DNA from: Haloarcula mannanilytica
Lineage (GTDB): Archaea > Halobacteriota > Halobacteria > Halobacteriales > Haloarculaceae
Length of the DNA: 64,000 bases
Direction of reading: 5' to 3'
NCBI RefSeq assembly: GCF_005406125.1
Contig: NZ_BIXZ01000001.1
Span: 124,001 to 188,000 of the forward strand
A model generated the notes under the pieces. The model was not told the origin of the DNA. It saw only the letters and a list, made by a program, of their open reading frames with translations, and did no database searches. Positions 43,859-51,434 of this stretch are shown one piece after another. Position 1 is the stretch's first letter. Every line of letters begins with the position of its first letter. Both the position numbers and the translations under genes were made by a program.

Positions 43859-44935
43859 ATGACTGAGACGATACAGCTCGGTATCATCGGCCTGGGAAAT
43901 ATCGCAGAGATTCACTGTACCAACCTCAAACAGCTCGACCAGCCGGTTTCGATAGCGGCAGGTGTCGATGTCGATGCCGATGCCCGCAAGCGGTTCGCCG
44001 AAGCGCATGATGCGGCAGTGTACGAAGAGGCGGCAGCGATGTTCGAGACGGTCGATGCCGTGTTGGTGACCACGCCGAACCGGTATCACGAGCAGTACGT
44101 CGTTGCAGCGCTTGAGGCGGGTCTCGACGTACTCGTCGAGAAACCGCTGGCGCACACGCTGGACAGCGCCGAACGGATCGCCGCGGCCGCCGAATCGGCT
44201 GAGGGGTTCTGTATGGTCGGCTTCCACAAGCGGTTCGCCGATCCGGTCCAGGCGCTGGTGGGCTACCGCGACGCGGGCGACATGGGAGAGGTTTCTCACA
44301 TCGAAGCGAACTACATCAGGCGTCGCGGCGTCCCCGGACGCGGGTCGTGGTTCACGCGCAAGGACGTGGCCGGCGGCGGTTCGCTCATTGACATCGGGGC
44401 CCACGCCATCGACCTGGCGCTCCACGTCGCCGACCATCCGGAGGTCGTCGAAGTGTCGGGCGACACCCGCGCACAGTTCGGCGTCGACGAGGAGTACGCG
44501 TACGTCCAGATGTGGGGCGAGGACCACGGTGCAGCCGAGTTCAGCGTCGACGACTCCGCGAGCGCCTTCATCCGCTGTGGGGACGGCACGACGATTTCTC
44601 TGGAGGTCGCGTGGGCGACGAACCGGCCGGACAGCCAGGAGTACTACGTCCGTGGGACGGAGGCGGGCGCAAAACTCGATCTCGCGGACCAGTCGCTGAC
44701 GCTGTTCGAGACGGCAAACACCGGTCAGATGCACCACCGGACGACCGACATCGAGACACAGCGAACGGACCCGCAACGCCGGGAGCAGGCACGGTTCGTC
44801 TCCGCTGTCAGGGACGGCACGCCGCCGTCGGAGAACACCGTCGAACAGGCGCTTCGGGTCCAGCGGGTAATGGACGCGATTTACCGCGCCAGCGAGACTG
44901 GCGCGGCGGTCAGCCTCGGCGAGTCGAATATTTGA
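43859..44935 (+). CDS. Gfo/Idh/MocA-family oxidoreductase
   Basis: 358 residues. Rossmann tract LGIIGLGNIAEIH at the start, EKPLAHTLDSAE with the conserved EKP, and the catalytic-site tract GGGSLIDIGAHAIDLALH. It should oxidise or reduce a sugar or sugar alcohol with NAD(P). ATG 43859 is used in preference to 43841, as it begins the fold. It lies 29 bp after the small membrane-protein gene in the sugar operon, so a role in catabolising the imported sugar is likely. Confidence 0.9.
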   Translation: MTETIQLGIIGLGNIAEIHCTNLKQLDQPVSIAAGVDVDADARKRFAEAHDAAVYEEAAAMFETVDAVLVTTPNRYHEQYVVAALEAGLDVLVEKPLAHTLDSAERIAAAAESAEGFCMVGFHKRFADPVQALVGYRDAGDMGEVSHIEANYIRRRGVPGRGSWFTRKDVAGGGSLIDIGAHAIDLALHVADHPEVVEVSGDTRAQFGVDEEYAYVQMWGEDHGAAEFSVDDSASAFIRCGDGTTISLEVAWATNRPDSQEYYVRGTEAGAKLDLADQSLTLFETANTGQMHHRTTDIETQRTDPQRREQARFVSAVRDGTPPSENTVEQALRVQRVMDAIYRASETGAAVSLGESNI

Positions 44936-44976
44936 GGAAAGACTTAATCCCCAGTGTTCTCACTCTCCGCCTGCGC

Positions 44977-46041
44977 ATGAAAGTGATTGGTGTTACGCGG
45001 GGCGAGGACGGCCCACAGCTCCTGGAGCGGGAGCGACCGTCGCCTGACCCGGGCGAGGCACTCGTCCGGACGCTCCGCGTTGGTGTTGACGGCACAGACC
45101 ACGAGGTCCTGAGCGGGTCCCACGGCGGGTTTCCCGACGGGGCGGACCACATGGTTCTCGGACACGAGGCGGTCGGCGTCGTCGAAGAGCCCAATGGCAC
45201 GGGGCTCGAGGCGGGGCAGGTCGTCGCACCGACCGTCCGACGGAAACCGAACGGGGAAACGAACGAGTACTTTCGGCGGGGCGAGCCAGATATGGCTCCG
45301 GACGGGGAGTATACGGAGCGGGGTATCGTCGGCGACCACGGCTTCATGGCGGAGTATTTCACGTCGCCGGCTGATTTCCTTGTTCCCGTCCCCGAGTCGG
45401 TTGCGGAGTACGGCTTCCTCGTCGAACCGCTCTCTATTACCGAGAAAGCCAACGAGCACGCGTATGCGACCCGTGAGCCGTTTGACTGGCGGCCGGAATC
45501 GGCCTGCGTGCTGGGCAACGGCTCGCTCGGACTGCTGACGCTGTGGATGCTCGACCAGGAGTACGACCGGACCTACTGTGTCGGCCGGCGGGACCGACCC
45601 GACCCGACGGTCGACATCATCGACGAAATCGGCAGTACGTATGTCGACTCCCGCGAGACGCCGGTTGACGAACTCCCGGAGGCTCATGAGGCGATGGACT
45701 ACATCTACGAGGCGACCGGGTTCGCCCCGCATGCCTTCCAGACCGTGAAGGCGCTCGACCAGAACGGGGTCGGCGTGTTGCTGGGGATTCCGGAGCCATG
45801 GGAGTTCGAGGTCGATGGCGGCTCGCTGCACAACGATATCGTCCTGCACAACAAGTGTCTCATCGGGACGGTCAACTCACATGTCTCGCACTTCGAGGAC
45901 GCCGTCGAGACGCTCCAGGAGATTCCGGAGTGGCTGCTCGATGATCTGGTGACGACGGTCACCGACCCGGAACACGTCGAGGCGGCTTTCGAGGACGGAG
46001 ACGACCAAATAAAGGCTGTCGTCGAGTTCGATTCGCTGTAA
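44977..46041 (+). CDS. gdh: glucose 1-dehydrogenase, zinc-dependent MDR family
   Basis: 354 residues, close to Haloferax mediterranei Gdh as I know it. The zinc site is the halophilic type: D38 (where Cys is usual), H63 (GHEAVG) and E150. The coenzyme tract VLGNGSLGLLTLWML and GRRDRPDPTVDII follow for NADP selectivity. It converts glucose to gluconolactone, the first step of the semi-phosphorylative Entner-Doudoroff pathway. ATG 44977 follows the Gfo/Idh gene by 41 bp; it may be co-transcribed with the sugar operon or have its own start (cttaatcc about 33 bp upstream). Confidence 0.95.
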   Translation: MKVIGVTRGEDGPQLLERERPSPDPGEALVRTLRVGVDGTDHEVLSGSHGGFPDGADHMVLGHEAVGVVEEPNGTGLEAGQVVAPTVRRKPNGETNEYFRRGEPDMAPDGEYTERGIVGDHGFMAEYFTSPADFLVPVPESVAEYGFLVEPLSITEKANEHAYATREPFDWRPESACVLGNGSLGLLTLWMLDQEYDRTYCVGRRDRPDPTVDIIDEIGSTYVDSRETPVDELPEAHEAMDYIYEATGFAPHAFQTVKALDQNGVGVLLGIPEPWEFEVDGGSLHNDIVLHNKCLIGTVNSHVSHFEDAVETLQEIPEWLLDDLVTTVTDPEHVEAAFEDGDDQIKAVVEFDSL

Positions 46042-46192
46042 GCGCCGTGGGCCTCCGCGCCCGAGCTTTTTCCCGGCGATATAGACCGGTTATGATCTCT
46101 CTACGCAGTAGTTTACTGCTAATATTTAAAGAAACAGACATGAATTTGCAAGATATTTACTCACATGCTATTAATTTATTTGAGCGCTGAAA

Positions 46193-46208
46193 CCCGCGAA
46201 AACGCGGG
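46193..46208. promoter_or_regulatory. perfect hairpin CCCGCG-AAAA-CGCGGG
   Basis: Six-base stem with A4 loop, 12 bp downstream of an AT-rich ctattaatttattt and 109 bp before the second binding-protein gene. It could be a terminator of gdh (no T-tract follows), a leader structure or an operator. I see no gene in this 275-bp spacer. Confidence 0.5.
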
Positions 46209-46316
46209 ATATAGGTGATTTTCCGGGGGTAACCCGAATGTCAAATGCTGATTTTCGCTATACAGAAGTATTAAGTAGGAATCTTCAATAAGGAATTATG
46301 AGGTATTGGTGCAACC

Positions 46317-47699
46317 ATGACTGAAGACAATTCAAATAGACGGTTGACGCGACGTAACGCTCTTCGGATTGCTGGTGCTGCAGGTGCGGCTTCACTCGCT
46401 GGCTGCGGTGGGAGTGACGGCGGTGACGGCAGCAGCGGCGACGGCAGTGACGGCAGCGGCGGTGACGGCACTGACGGCAGCAGTGGCGACGGCAGTGACG
46501 GCAGCACGGACAGCGGGACGCAGTACAACACACTTGAGGTCGCCCACTGGTGGGGAGAGGGCGACGGTCTGGAAGCGATTCAGTCCGTAATGGACGCCTT
46601 CAAGGAGCAACACCCGGACATCCCGTTCGACGAGAACCTCATCGCCGGTGGTGCGGGTGAGAACCTGCAGGCAAATATCCGGACACGGGTGCAAAACGGC
46701 AACCACCCGAGCACGTGGCAGGCCTGGCCCGGCAACAACCTGCTCCCCTTTACCGATGCGAACCTCCTCAAGGACATCGGTGACTCCGTGTGGTCCGAGA
46801 ACAGCATGGAGGACGCCTACCTTCAGGGTGTCAAGGATGCGGCCCAGCCTGCCGGGAACTACGTGACGGTCCCGCTCAACATCCACCGGATTAACAACCT
46901 CTTCTACAACGTCGAGGTCGTCGAGGACGCCGGGGTCGACCCGACATCGCTCGAAACGCCGAGCGACGTGGTCGACGCGCTGCAGACGGTCGACGAGGCC
47001 GGCTACACCGGAATGGCTCACCAGACCGGGTCGCCGTGGTCCAGCTTCCAGATGTTCGCGACGGTCCTCCTCGGCGAAACGGACGCCGAGACCTACAGCG
47101 CCATCTTCGTCGACGGCGAGGTCGAGGCCAACAGCGACGCGCTGGAGTCGGCAGTCGAGACCACGCAGTCCTACCTCGACTACATCCCGAGCGACGCCGG
47201 ATCGATTTCCTGGACCGAGGCCAACAACCAGGTCATCAACGGCGAGGCGGCGTTCCTCCACCAGGGCGACTGGGCGGCCGGAACGTACCTCACGAACGAC
47301 CTCACGTACGGCGAGGAGTGGGACCACGTGGCCTTCCCGGGTACCGAGGGCTACTACGCGCTGAACATGGACTCGTTCCCGTATCCGGTCAACAACCCGT
47401 CGCCGGAAGCGACCACGCTGTGGTGTCAGTTCGCCGGGACGACGGAGGCACAGGAGATCTTCAACCCGAAGAAGGGGTCGATTCCGCCACGGACCGACGT
47501 GAACACCGAGCCGTTCAACGACTTCTCCCAGGACCAGATTTCGGACTTCCAGGACAGCGAGGCCCAGCCGCCGTCTGTCGCACACGGTCTGGCCGCGCCG
47601 CCGTCCGTGCTGTCCTCGCTTGAGTCCGCTATCTCGTCGCTGAACTCCGGCAACGAGCCGTCGAACGTCGTCTCGCAGATGGCTAGCGCCTACCAGTAA
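46317..47699 (+). CDS. orphan sugar-type substrate-binding lipoprotein
   Basis: 460 residues. Tat signal LTRRNALRIAGAAGAASLAGC with lipobox, a long Gly/Asp/Ser linker (about 32-70), then a family-1 extracellular binding fold (AHWWGEGDGLEAIQSVMDAF; GAGENLQANIRTR; WTEANNQVINGEAAFLHQGD). Related in type but not closely to the MalE-like protein at 38825. There is no permease next to it, so it either feeds the ABC transporter 4 kb upstream or acts with distant permeases. TATA-like ttcaataagg lies about 23-32 bp before the ATG. A TrmB-type regulator follows. Confidence 0.9.
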   Translation: MTEDNSNRRLTRRNALRIAGAAGAASLAGCGGSDGGDGSSGDGSDGSGGDGTDGSSGDGSDGSTDSGTQYNTLEVAHWWGEGDGLEAIQSVMDAFKEQHPDIPFDENLIAGGAGENLQANIRTRVQNGNHPSTWQAWPGNNLLPFTDANLLKDIGDSVWSENSMEDAYLQGVKDAAQPAGNYVTVPLNIHRINNLFYNVEVVEDAGVDPTSLETPSDVVDALQTVDEAGYTGMAHQTGSPWSSFQMFATVLLGETDAETYSAIFVDGEVEANSDALESAVETTQSYLDYIPSDAGSISWTEANNQVINGEAAFLHQGDWAAGTYLTNDLTYGEEWDHVAFPGTEGYYALNMDSFPYPVNNPSPEATTLWCQFAGTTEAQEIFNPKKGSIPPRTDVNTEPFNDFSQDQISDFQDSEAQPPSVAHGLAAPPSVLSSLESAISSLNSGNEPSNVVSQMASAYQ

Positions 47700-47876
47700 C
47701 GTCCCGACCAGCGTCGTTTTTTCACCGTGGTGACTCGAACGGTCGGAGTCATCGGCAGGTAAGCGCCTGCTCTGATGGGAGACAGAGAAATACCATATAG
47801 TCACATGAATGGTCCTGAAATTGTCTCATGAATAGAGTGCCGAAGTTCTTAGTAGCCGACTCGCAAACCCCCCCAT

Positions 47877-48929
47877 ATGTCCAGTGACGACTTGGAAGCA
47901 TCGCTCGAACAGGTGATTGCGCGGTTCAATCTCGGCGAGTACGAGATTGCTGCCTACCTGGCCGTGCTCCAACACGGCGAGTTGACAGCGTCGGAGATAT
48001 CAGAGAACACGGATATTCCTCAGCCACGGGTGTACGATACGGTACGGAGCCTCAGCGACGTAGGCCTCGTGGAACTCAAGGAGTCCCGCCCGATGAAGGT
48101 CCTGGCTATTGACCCCCGAGAAGCCTTCGAGGGGATTCAGGACTCGCTTGATGACCTCGTGGAGGACCTCTCATCGCGTTATACGGCCCCCGCACGGGAA
48201 CCCGAAGCCGTCTCGCTCGTCAAATCCCGGCCGACGATACTCAGGTACCTCGAAGACATCATCGAGACGGCCGAGTACGAACTGACGCTGTCGCTGACGC
48301 CCGCGCTGTTAGAGCGGTTCGAGGATCGGCTCGCAAAGCGCAAAGGGTCAGGGATCGCTATCGAGATCCTCATTTCGCCGGGCGTGGAGGCACCCGACCC
48401 CTCCCGGTTCGATTACCAGTCCATCGCGACCACGGTGAAGGCTCGTCGTGGGATCACGACACCGGTCGTCGCCGTCGCGGACGGGAACTACTCGATGTAT
48501 GCGACCCGCGAGAGCGTTCGCGGCGACACGGACCGGTACGGCGTCATCTTCAACCGCTCAGAACTCGGGTTCCTGGTGTCCGGGTTCCTCAACACGGTGC
48601 TGTGGACGACCGCCGAGACCATTGCGAGTGACGGAGAGGGACTGCCGTTCCCGCGCCGCTACGGGACGATCAGGCGGTGTATCTCCGACCTGACGACGCT
48701 GGACGGGGAGTTCTACGCGACCATCGAGGGCCGGGACGTAGAGACGGGCGACCACCGGGTCATCGAGGGGAAAGTGGATCAGGCGTCGTTCAGTTCGAAC
48801 CGCGAGGTCGCGACAATGGTCGTCCAGACAGCAGAGGGGCCGGTCGAGGTCGGAGGTCAGGTGGCTGCTTTCGAGGACATTGAGGCCTACGAGATCCGTA
48901 TCGGGACGGACGAACCGCCGGCGAACTGA
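47877..48929 (+). CDS. TrmB-family sugar-responsive regulator 2
   Basis: 350 residues: winged helix (about 10-80; NLGEYEIAAYLAVLQHGELTA, IPQPRVYDTVRSLSDVGLV) and a C-terminal effector domain (about 110-345). It shares architecture with regulator 1 but the ligand domain diverges, suggesting another sugar. TATA-like ttcttagta lies 24-32 bp before the ATG. It closes the carbohydrate island and probably governs the orphan binding protein. Confidence 0.9.
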   Translation: MSSDDLEASLEQVIARFNLGEYEIAAYLAVLQHGELTASEISENTDIPQPRVYDTVRSLSDVGLVELKESRPMKVLAIDPREAFEGIQDSLDDLVEDLSSRYTAPAREPEAVSLVKSRPTILRYLEDIIETAEYELTLSLTPALLERFEDRLAKRKGSGIAIEILISPGVEAPDPSRFDYQSIATTVKARRGITTPVVAVADGNYSMYATRESVRGDTDRYGVIFNRSELGFLVSGFLNTVLWTTAETIASDGEGLPFPRRYGTIRRCISDLTTLDGEFYATIEGRDVETGDHRVIEGKVDQASFSSNREVATMVVQTAEGPVEVGGQVAAFEDIEAYEIRIGTDEPPAN

Positions 48930-48970
48930 TCGGTCAGGTCGGGACGAGTCGACAGCGGAGACAATGAGTA

Positions 48971-48991
48971 CCGTGGGCGGGCAACCCACGG
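48971..48991. promoter_or_regulatory. hairpin CCGTGGG-N7-CCCACGG
   Basis: Perfect 7-bp stem with a seven-base loop, 42 bp after the stop of TrmB-type regulator 2. It lacks a T-tract and may be part of a 3' end or an operator. Confidence 0.4.
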
Positions 48992-49068
48992 CGATTGCAT
49001 GACCCTTCGGGCCGGCGATTTATGTCAGAGGCACGATATCGCCGGGGACCCGAATGCTGTGGTTCCAC

Positions 49069-49197
49069 ATGACCAACGTACACTATCGCGTTCAGCGGGG
49101 ACGTGGTCGTATTGTGGACAGCAATGGTGACTCCGTCGTGCGTTGTAAAAAAGATGGACACATTGCGTGCAATAATATCCGTTCTGCAGCGGAATAG
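49069..49197 (+). CDS. possible basic 42-residue protein
   Basis: Open from ATG 49069 (or 49054) to TAG. The product is unusually basic and Cys-containing (VQRGRGRIVDSNGDSVVRC, then KKDGHIACNNIRSAAE) in AT-richer DNA. A TATA-like gatttatg at about 49015-49022 is placed for a short leader. No family recognised; may be a remnant. Confidence 0.35.
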   Translation: MTNVHYRVQRGRGRIVDSNGDSVVRCKKDGHIACNNIRSAAE

Positions 49198-49276
49198 TTC
49201 AGCTACCGCAGAGTATTCCAATACAAATGGAAACTGATATGTGTGTGAAATCGGAGCTATACCGTATGGGGACACC

Positions 49277-50050
49277 ATGGGTGTAGAGCTTATCCAATAC
49301 GTCCGAACGTCGTCCGTTCGGACAGATCTCATCATCGCGCTGTGTCCCGCCGATAAGCCCACCGACGAGCTGTTATCGGCACTCGACGCGAGTGAGTCTG
49401 CGATCTATGATGCCCTCTCGAACCTCGAGGGGCGCGGCCTGGTCACCTCGATGGACGACGGCTGGCGGCTCACGGGTACGGGCCGCCTCGTCGCGGATAC
49501 GATTCACCGCCAGGAACTCCTCGAAGACCTCATAGCTGTCGACACCCGGTACTGGGAACACCACGACACGTCGGTCCTTCCGGAGCCGTTCCGGCTCAGG
49601 CTTCCGGAAATTGACGACTACACGGTTGTCCGGGGCACACAGACCGATATCAACCGACCCGTCCGCGAAGTCGTCACCCGCGTCGAGAGCGTCCCGCGTT
49701 GTGACGTGGTCTCGCCTGTGTATCACCCCGAGTACGAGGCGGCGATGCCCGACACCCCAGACTCACGGCTGCTGTTGAGCCACGCCGTGATCGACGAAAT
49801 GCGAAACTCGGAGACGGTGTCGGTGGACGTAGACCGGTATACGGAGACGGAGATCCGCGTCACGGCAGTTCCGTATGCGCTTGCCGTCGCCGAGGACTGG
49901 ATGATTCTGACACTCCCAGAGATAGACGGCGACTGGCCGTCGGCGAAGATCGTCTCCGAAACGGATGCCGCGATTTCGTGGGCCAACGATCTGTTTGCGC
50001 GGCTCTGGACGGATGCAACCCCGATAGAAACGTATCTCGACGCCCTCTGA
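49277..50050 (+). CDS. winged-helix regulator with DUF1724-like domain
   Basis: 257 residues. An N-terminal ArsR-like winged helix (about 3-75: SVRTDLIIALCPADKPTDEL, SESAIYDALSNLEGRGLV) is followed by a C-terminal domain resembling DUF1724 of archaeal regulators (VLPEPFRLRLPEIDDYTVV and the later AVAEDWMILTLPEI). Ligand and targets are unknown. ATG 49277 begins the fold. Flanked by an unlinked regulator and a GT2 gene. Confidence 0.78.
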   Translation: MGVELIQYVRTSSVRTDLIIALCPADKPTDELLSALDASESAIYDALSNLEGRGLVTSMDDGWRLTGTGRLVADTIHRQELLEDLIAVDTRYWEHHDTSVLPEPFRLRLPEIDDYTVVRGTQTDINRPVREVVTRVESVPRCDVVSPVYHPEYEAAMPDTPDSRLLLSHAVIDEMRNSETVSVDVDRYTETEIRVTAVPYALAVAEDWMILTLPEIDGDWPSAKIVSETDAAISWANDLFARLWTDATPIETYLDAL

Positions 50051-50099
50051 TTTTGGCAAACCTAAACATTCAAGAACCGTGGGTACTGACCCATGAGCA

Positions 50100-50813
50100 A
50101 TGGCTATTCAGGGCTCACAGACCGCCGAACCGACCGACTACACGTTCGACGACCTCGCGGTCGTCATGGGGACGTACAACGAGAAAGAAGCGATCGGAAC
50201 CGTCCTTGAGGACATCGAAACGGTGACCGACGGGCGGGCCGAAGTCGTTTGCGTTGACGGGTCCAGCGACCGGACGCCGGAGATCGCCCGTGAACACGGG
50301 GCGACAGTCATCGAACAGGAGCCACAGGGATACGGCGTCGCAGTCCGCGAAGCGGTACTGACCCCGGACCGTCCGGTCGTTGTGACGACGGACTGTGACG
50401 ACACGTATCCGATGGAGCGCCTGCCTGACTTCCTCGATGAGATAAACGACGGGGGCGATGTCGTCAGCGGCGACCGTCTGTACTACGGGGCCGAGCAGAT
50501 GCCGGCGATGAACAAACTGGGCAACGAGCTGTTCGCCTTGCTTGCGAGCGCGCTCATGGGCAAGCGGGTCCACGACACGACCACGGGGATGCGCGCATAC
50601 CGCCGTGAGGTCCTCCAGAAGATCAAGTGGACCGAGAACACCGGCCTCTCAGCGGAACTGCTCATGCGGCCGCTGATGCGCGGTTACGACGTTCGAGAGC
50701 GCCCCATCGAGTACGACGAGCGGAAAGGCGAGACGAAGCTCGACCCGTTCTCGGGCGGGGCCGCCATCGCCAAATCCATCGTTCGCGTCGCGCTCGAAGA
50801 ACGGTTCCGGTAG
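50100..50813 (+). CDS. glycosyltransferase family 2, DPM1-like
   Basis: 237 residues, no membrane helix. AVVMGTYNEKEAIGTVLEDI, VVCVDGSSDRTPEIAREHG and VVTTDCDDTYPMERLP provide the sugar-nucleotide and metal (DCDD) sites; TTTGMRAYRREVL and SAELLMRP match dolichyl-phosphate mannose/glucose synthases. It probably makes a polyprenyl-phosphate sugar for the GT39-like protein encoded convergently nearby. Confidence 0.88.
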   Translation: MAIQGSQTAEPTDYTFDDLAVVMGTYNEKEAIGTVLEDIETVTDGRAEVVCVDGSSDRTPEIAREHGATVIEQEPQGYGVAVREAVLTPDRPVVVTTDCDDTYPMERLPDFLDEINDGGDVVSGDRLYYGAEQMPAMNKLGNELFALLASALMGKRVHDTTTGMRAYRREVLQKIKWTENTGLSAELLMRPLMRGYDVRERPIEYDERKGETKLDPFSGGAAIAKSIVRVALEERFR

Positions 50814-50840
50814 ACTGTCCGCGCTCGAACGCCAATCGCC

Positions 50841-51425
50841 CTACCGGTCACTCGGCGGCTGCTGATAGCTACTCGTCCCGCCGGGGTAGCCCTGCGGATT
50901 CTCGATACCGACGAGTTCGCCGCCGGTCGGCGAACTGTACAGCGCAAACAGGAGGTCATTAACAAGGTAGTAGCGCACGCGGTGCCGGGGGTCGCCGTGT
51001 GGGTCCGGATCGGAGGTGTGGACGCCCATTCCCCGCAGTGTTTCTTCCTGTGTCGCAGCATCGACAGCCACGAAGTCGGTGTCCTCCCACTCCCGGGTGT
51101 AGGCATCCAGATCCGCGACAGCGGCCGCCATGTCGGTGGCCCGCTCGGGGTCTGCCTCGGTGCGCCCGGCGAGGTAGCCGTCGACGAACTCCTGAATACC
51201 GGTCACTTCGCTCGGGTAAACGATACTGGCGACAGCGCGGTAGGTCTCGCGCTCGTGTTCGCCGAAGGTCGGTTCGGTGGCGTCATCGTTTTCGGTCGGT
51301 TCGGCAGTGTCAGAGTCGCTTTCTGGTCGGTCCCAGGTGAGCGCGGCTGCGCCGCCGGCGACGGTGACGCCCGCTGCCCCGAGTGCCTTCAACGCGTCGC
51401 GTCTGGTGAGTTCGTAGTCGGTCAT
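50841..51425 (-). CDS. gluconate 2-dehydrogenase subunit 3 family protein (Tat-exported)
   Basis: 194 residues. Tat signal LTRRDALKALGAAGVTVAGG without a lipobox Cys, an acidic linker, then the family fold (FGEHERETYRAVASIVYPSE; LVNDLLFALYSSPTGGELVG; GYPGGTSSYQ). In bacteria and halophiles this subunit escorts a flavin GMC dehydrogenase subunit to the outside. No GMC gene lies next to it here, so it is an orphan. It starts 9 bp after the GT39-like gene stop and could be its co-transcribed last gene. Confidence 0.82.
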   Translation of the reverse strand: MTDYELTRRDALKALGAAGVTVAGGAAALTWDRPESDSDTAEPTENDDATEPTFGEHERETYRAVASIVYPSEVTGIQEFVDGYLAGRTEADPERATDMAAAVADLDAYTREWEDTDFVAVDAATQEETLRGMGVHTSDPDPHGDPRHRVRYYLVNDLLFALYSSPTGGELVGIENPQGYPGGTSSYQQPPSDR

Positions 51426-51434
51426 CGGTGAATA

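Larger units (their letters stand above)
48930..49276. other. 347-bp spacer with hairpin and possible small gene
   Basis: It carries a perfect 7-bp hairpin (48971-48991), an AT-rich block and a possible 42-47 codon gene, both listed separately, plus the promoter region of the next gene. Nothing else is recognised. Confidence 0.5.

Noticed and set aside
46317-46530. Low-complexity GACGGCAG-type repeats as a microsatellite or frameshift site
   Set aside because: They encode the flexible Gly/Asp/Ser linker common after haloarchaeal lipoboxes; the frame is intact.
46392-47804. 470-codon minus-strand frame opposite the orphan binding protein
   Set aside because: Antisense shadow; its Ala/Thr-Val repeats are the complement of the Gly/Asp/Ser linker.
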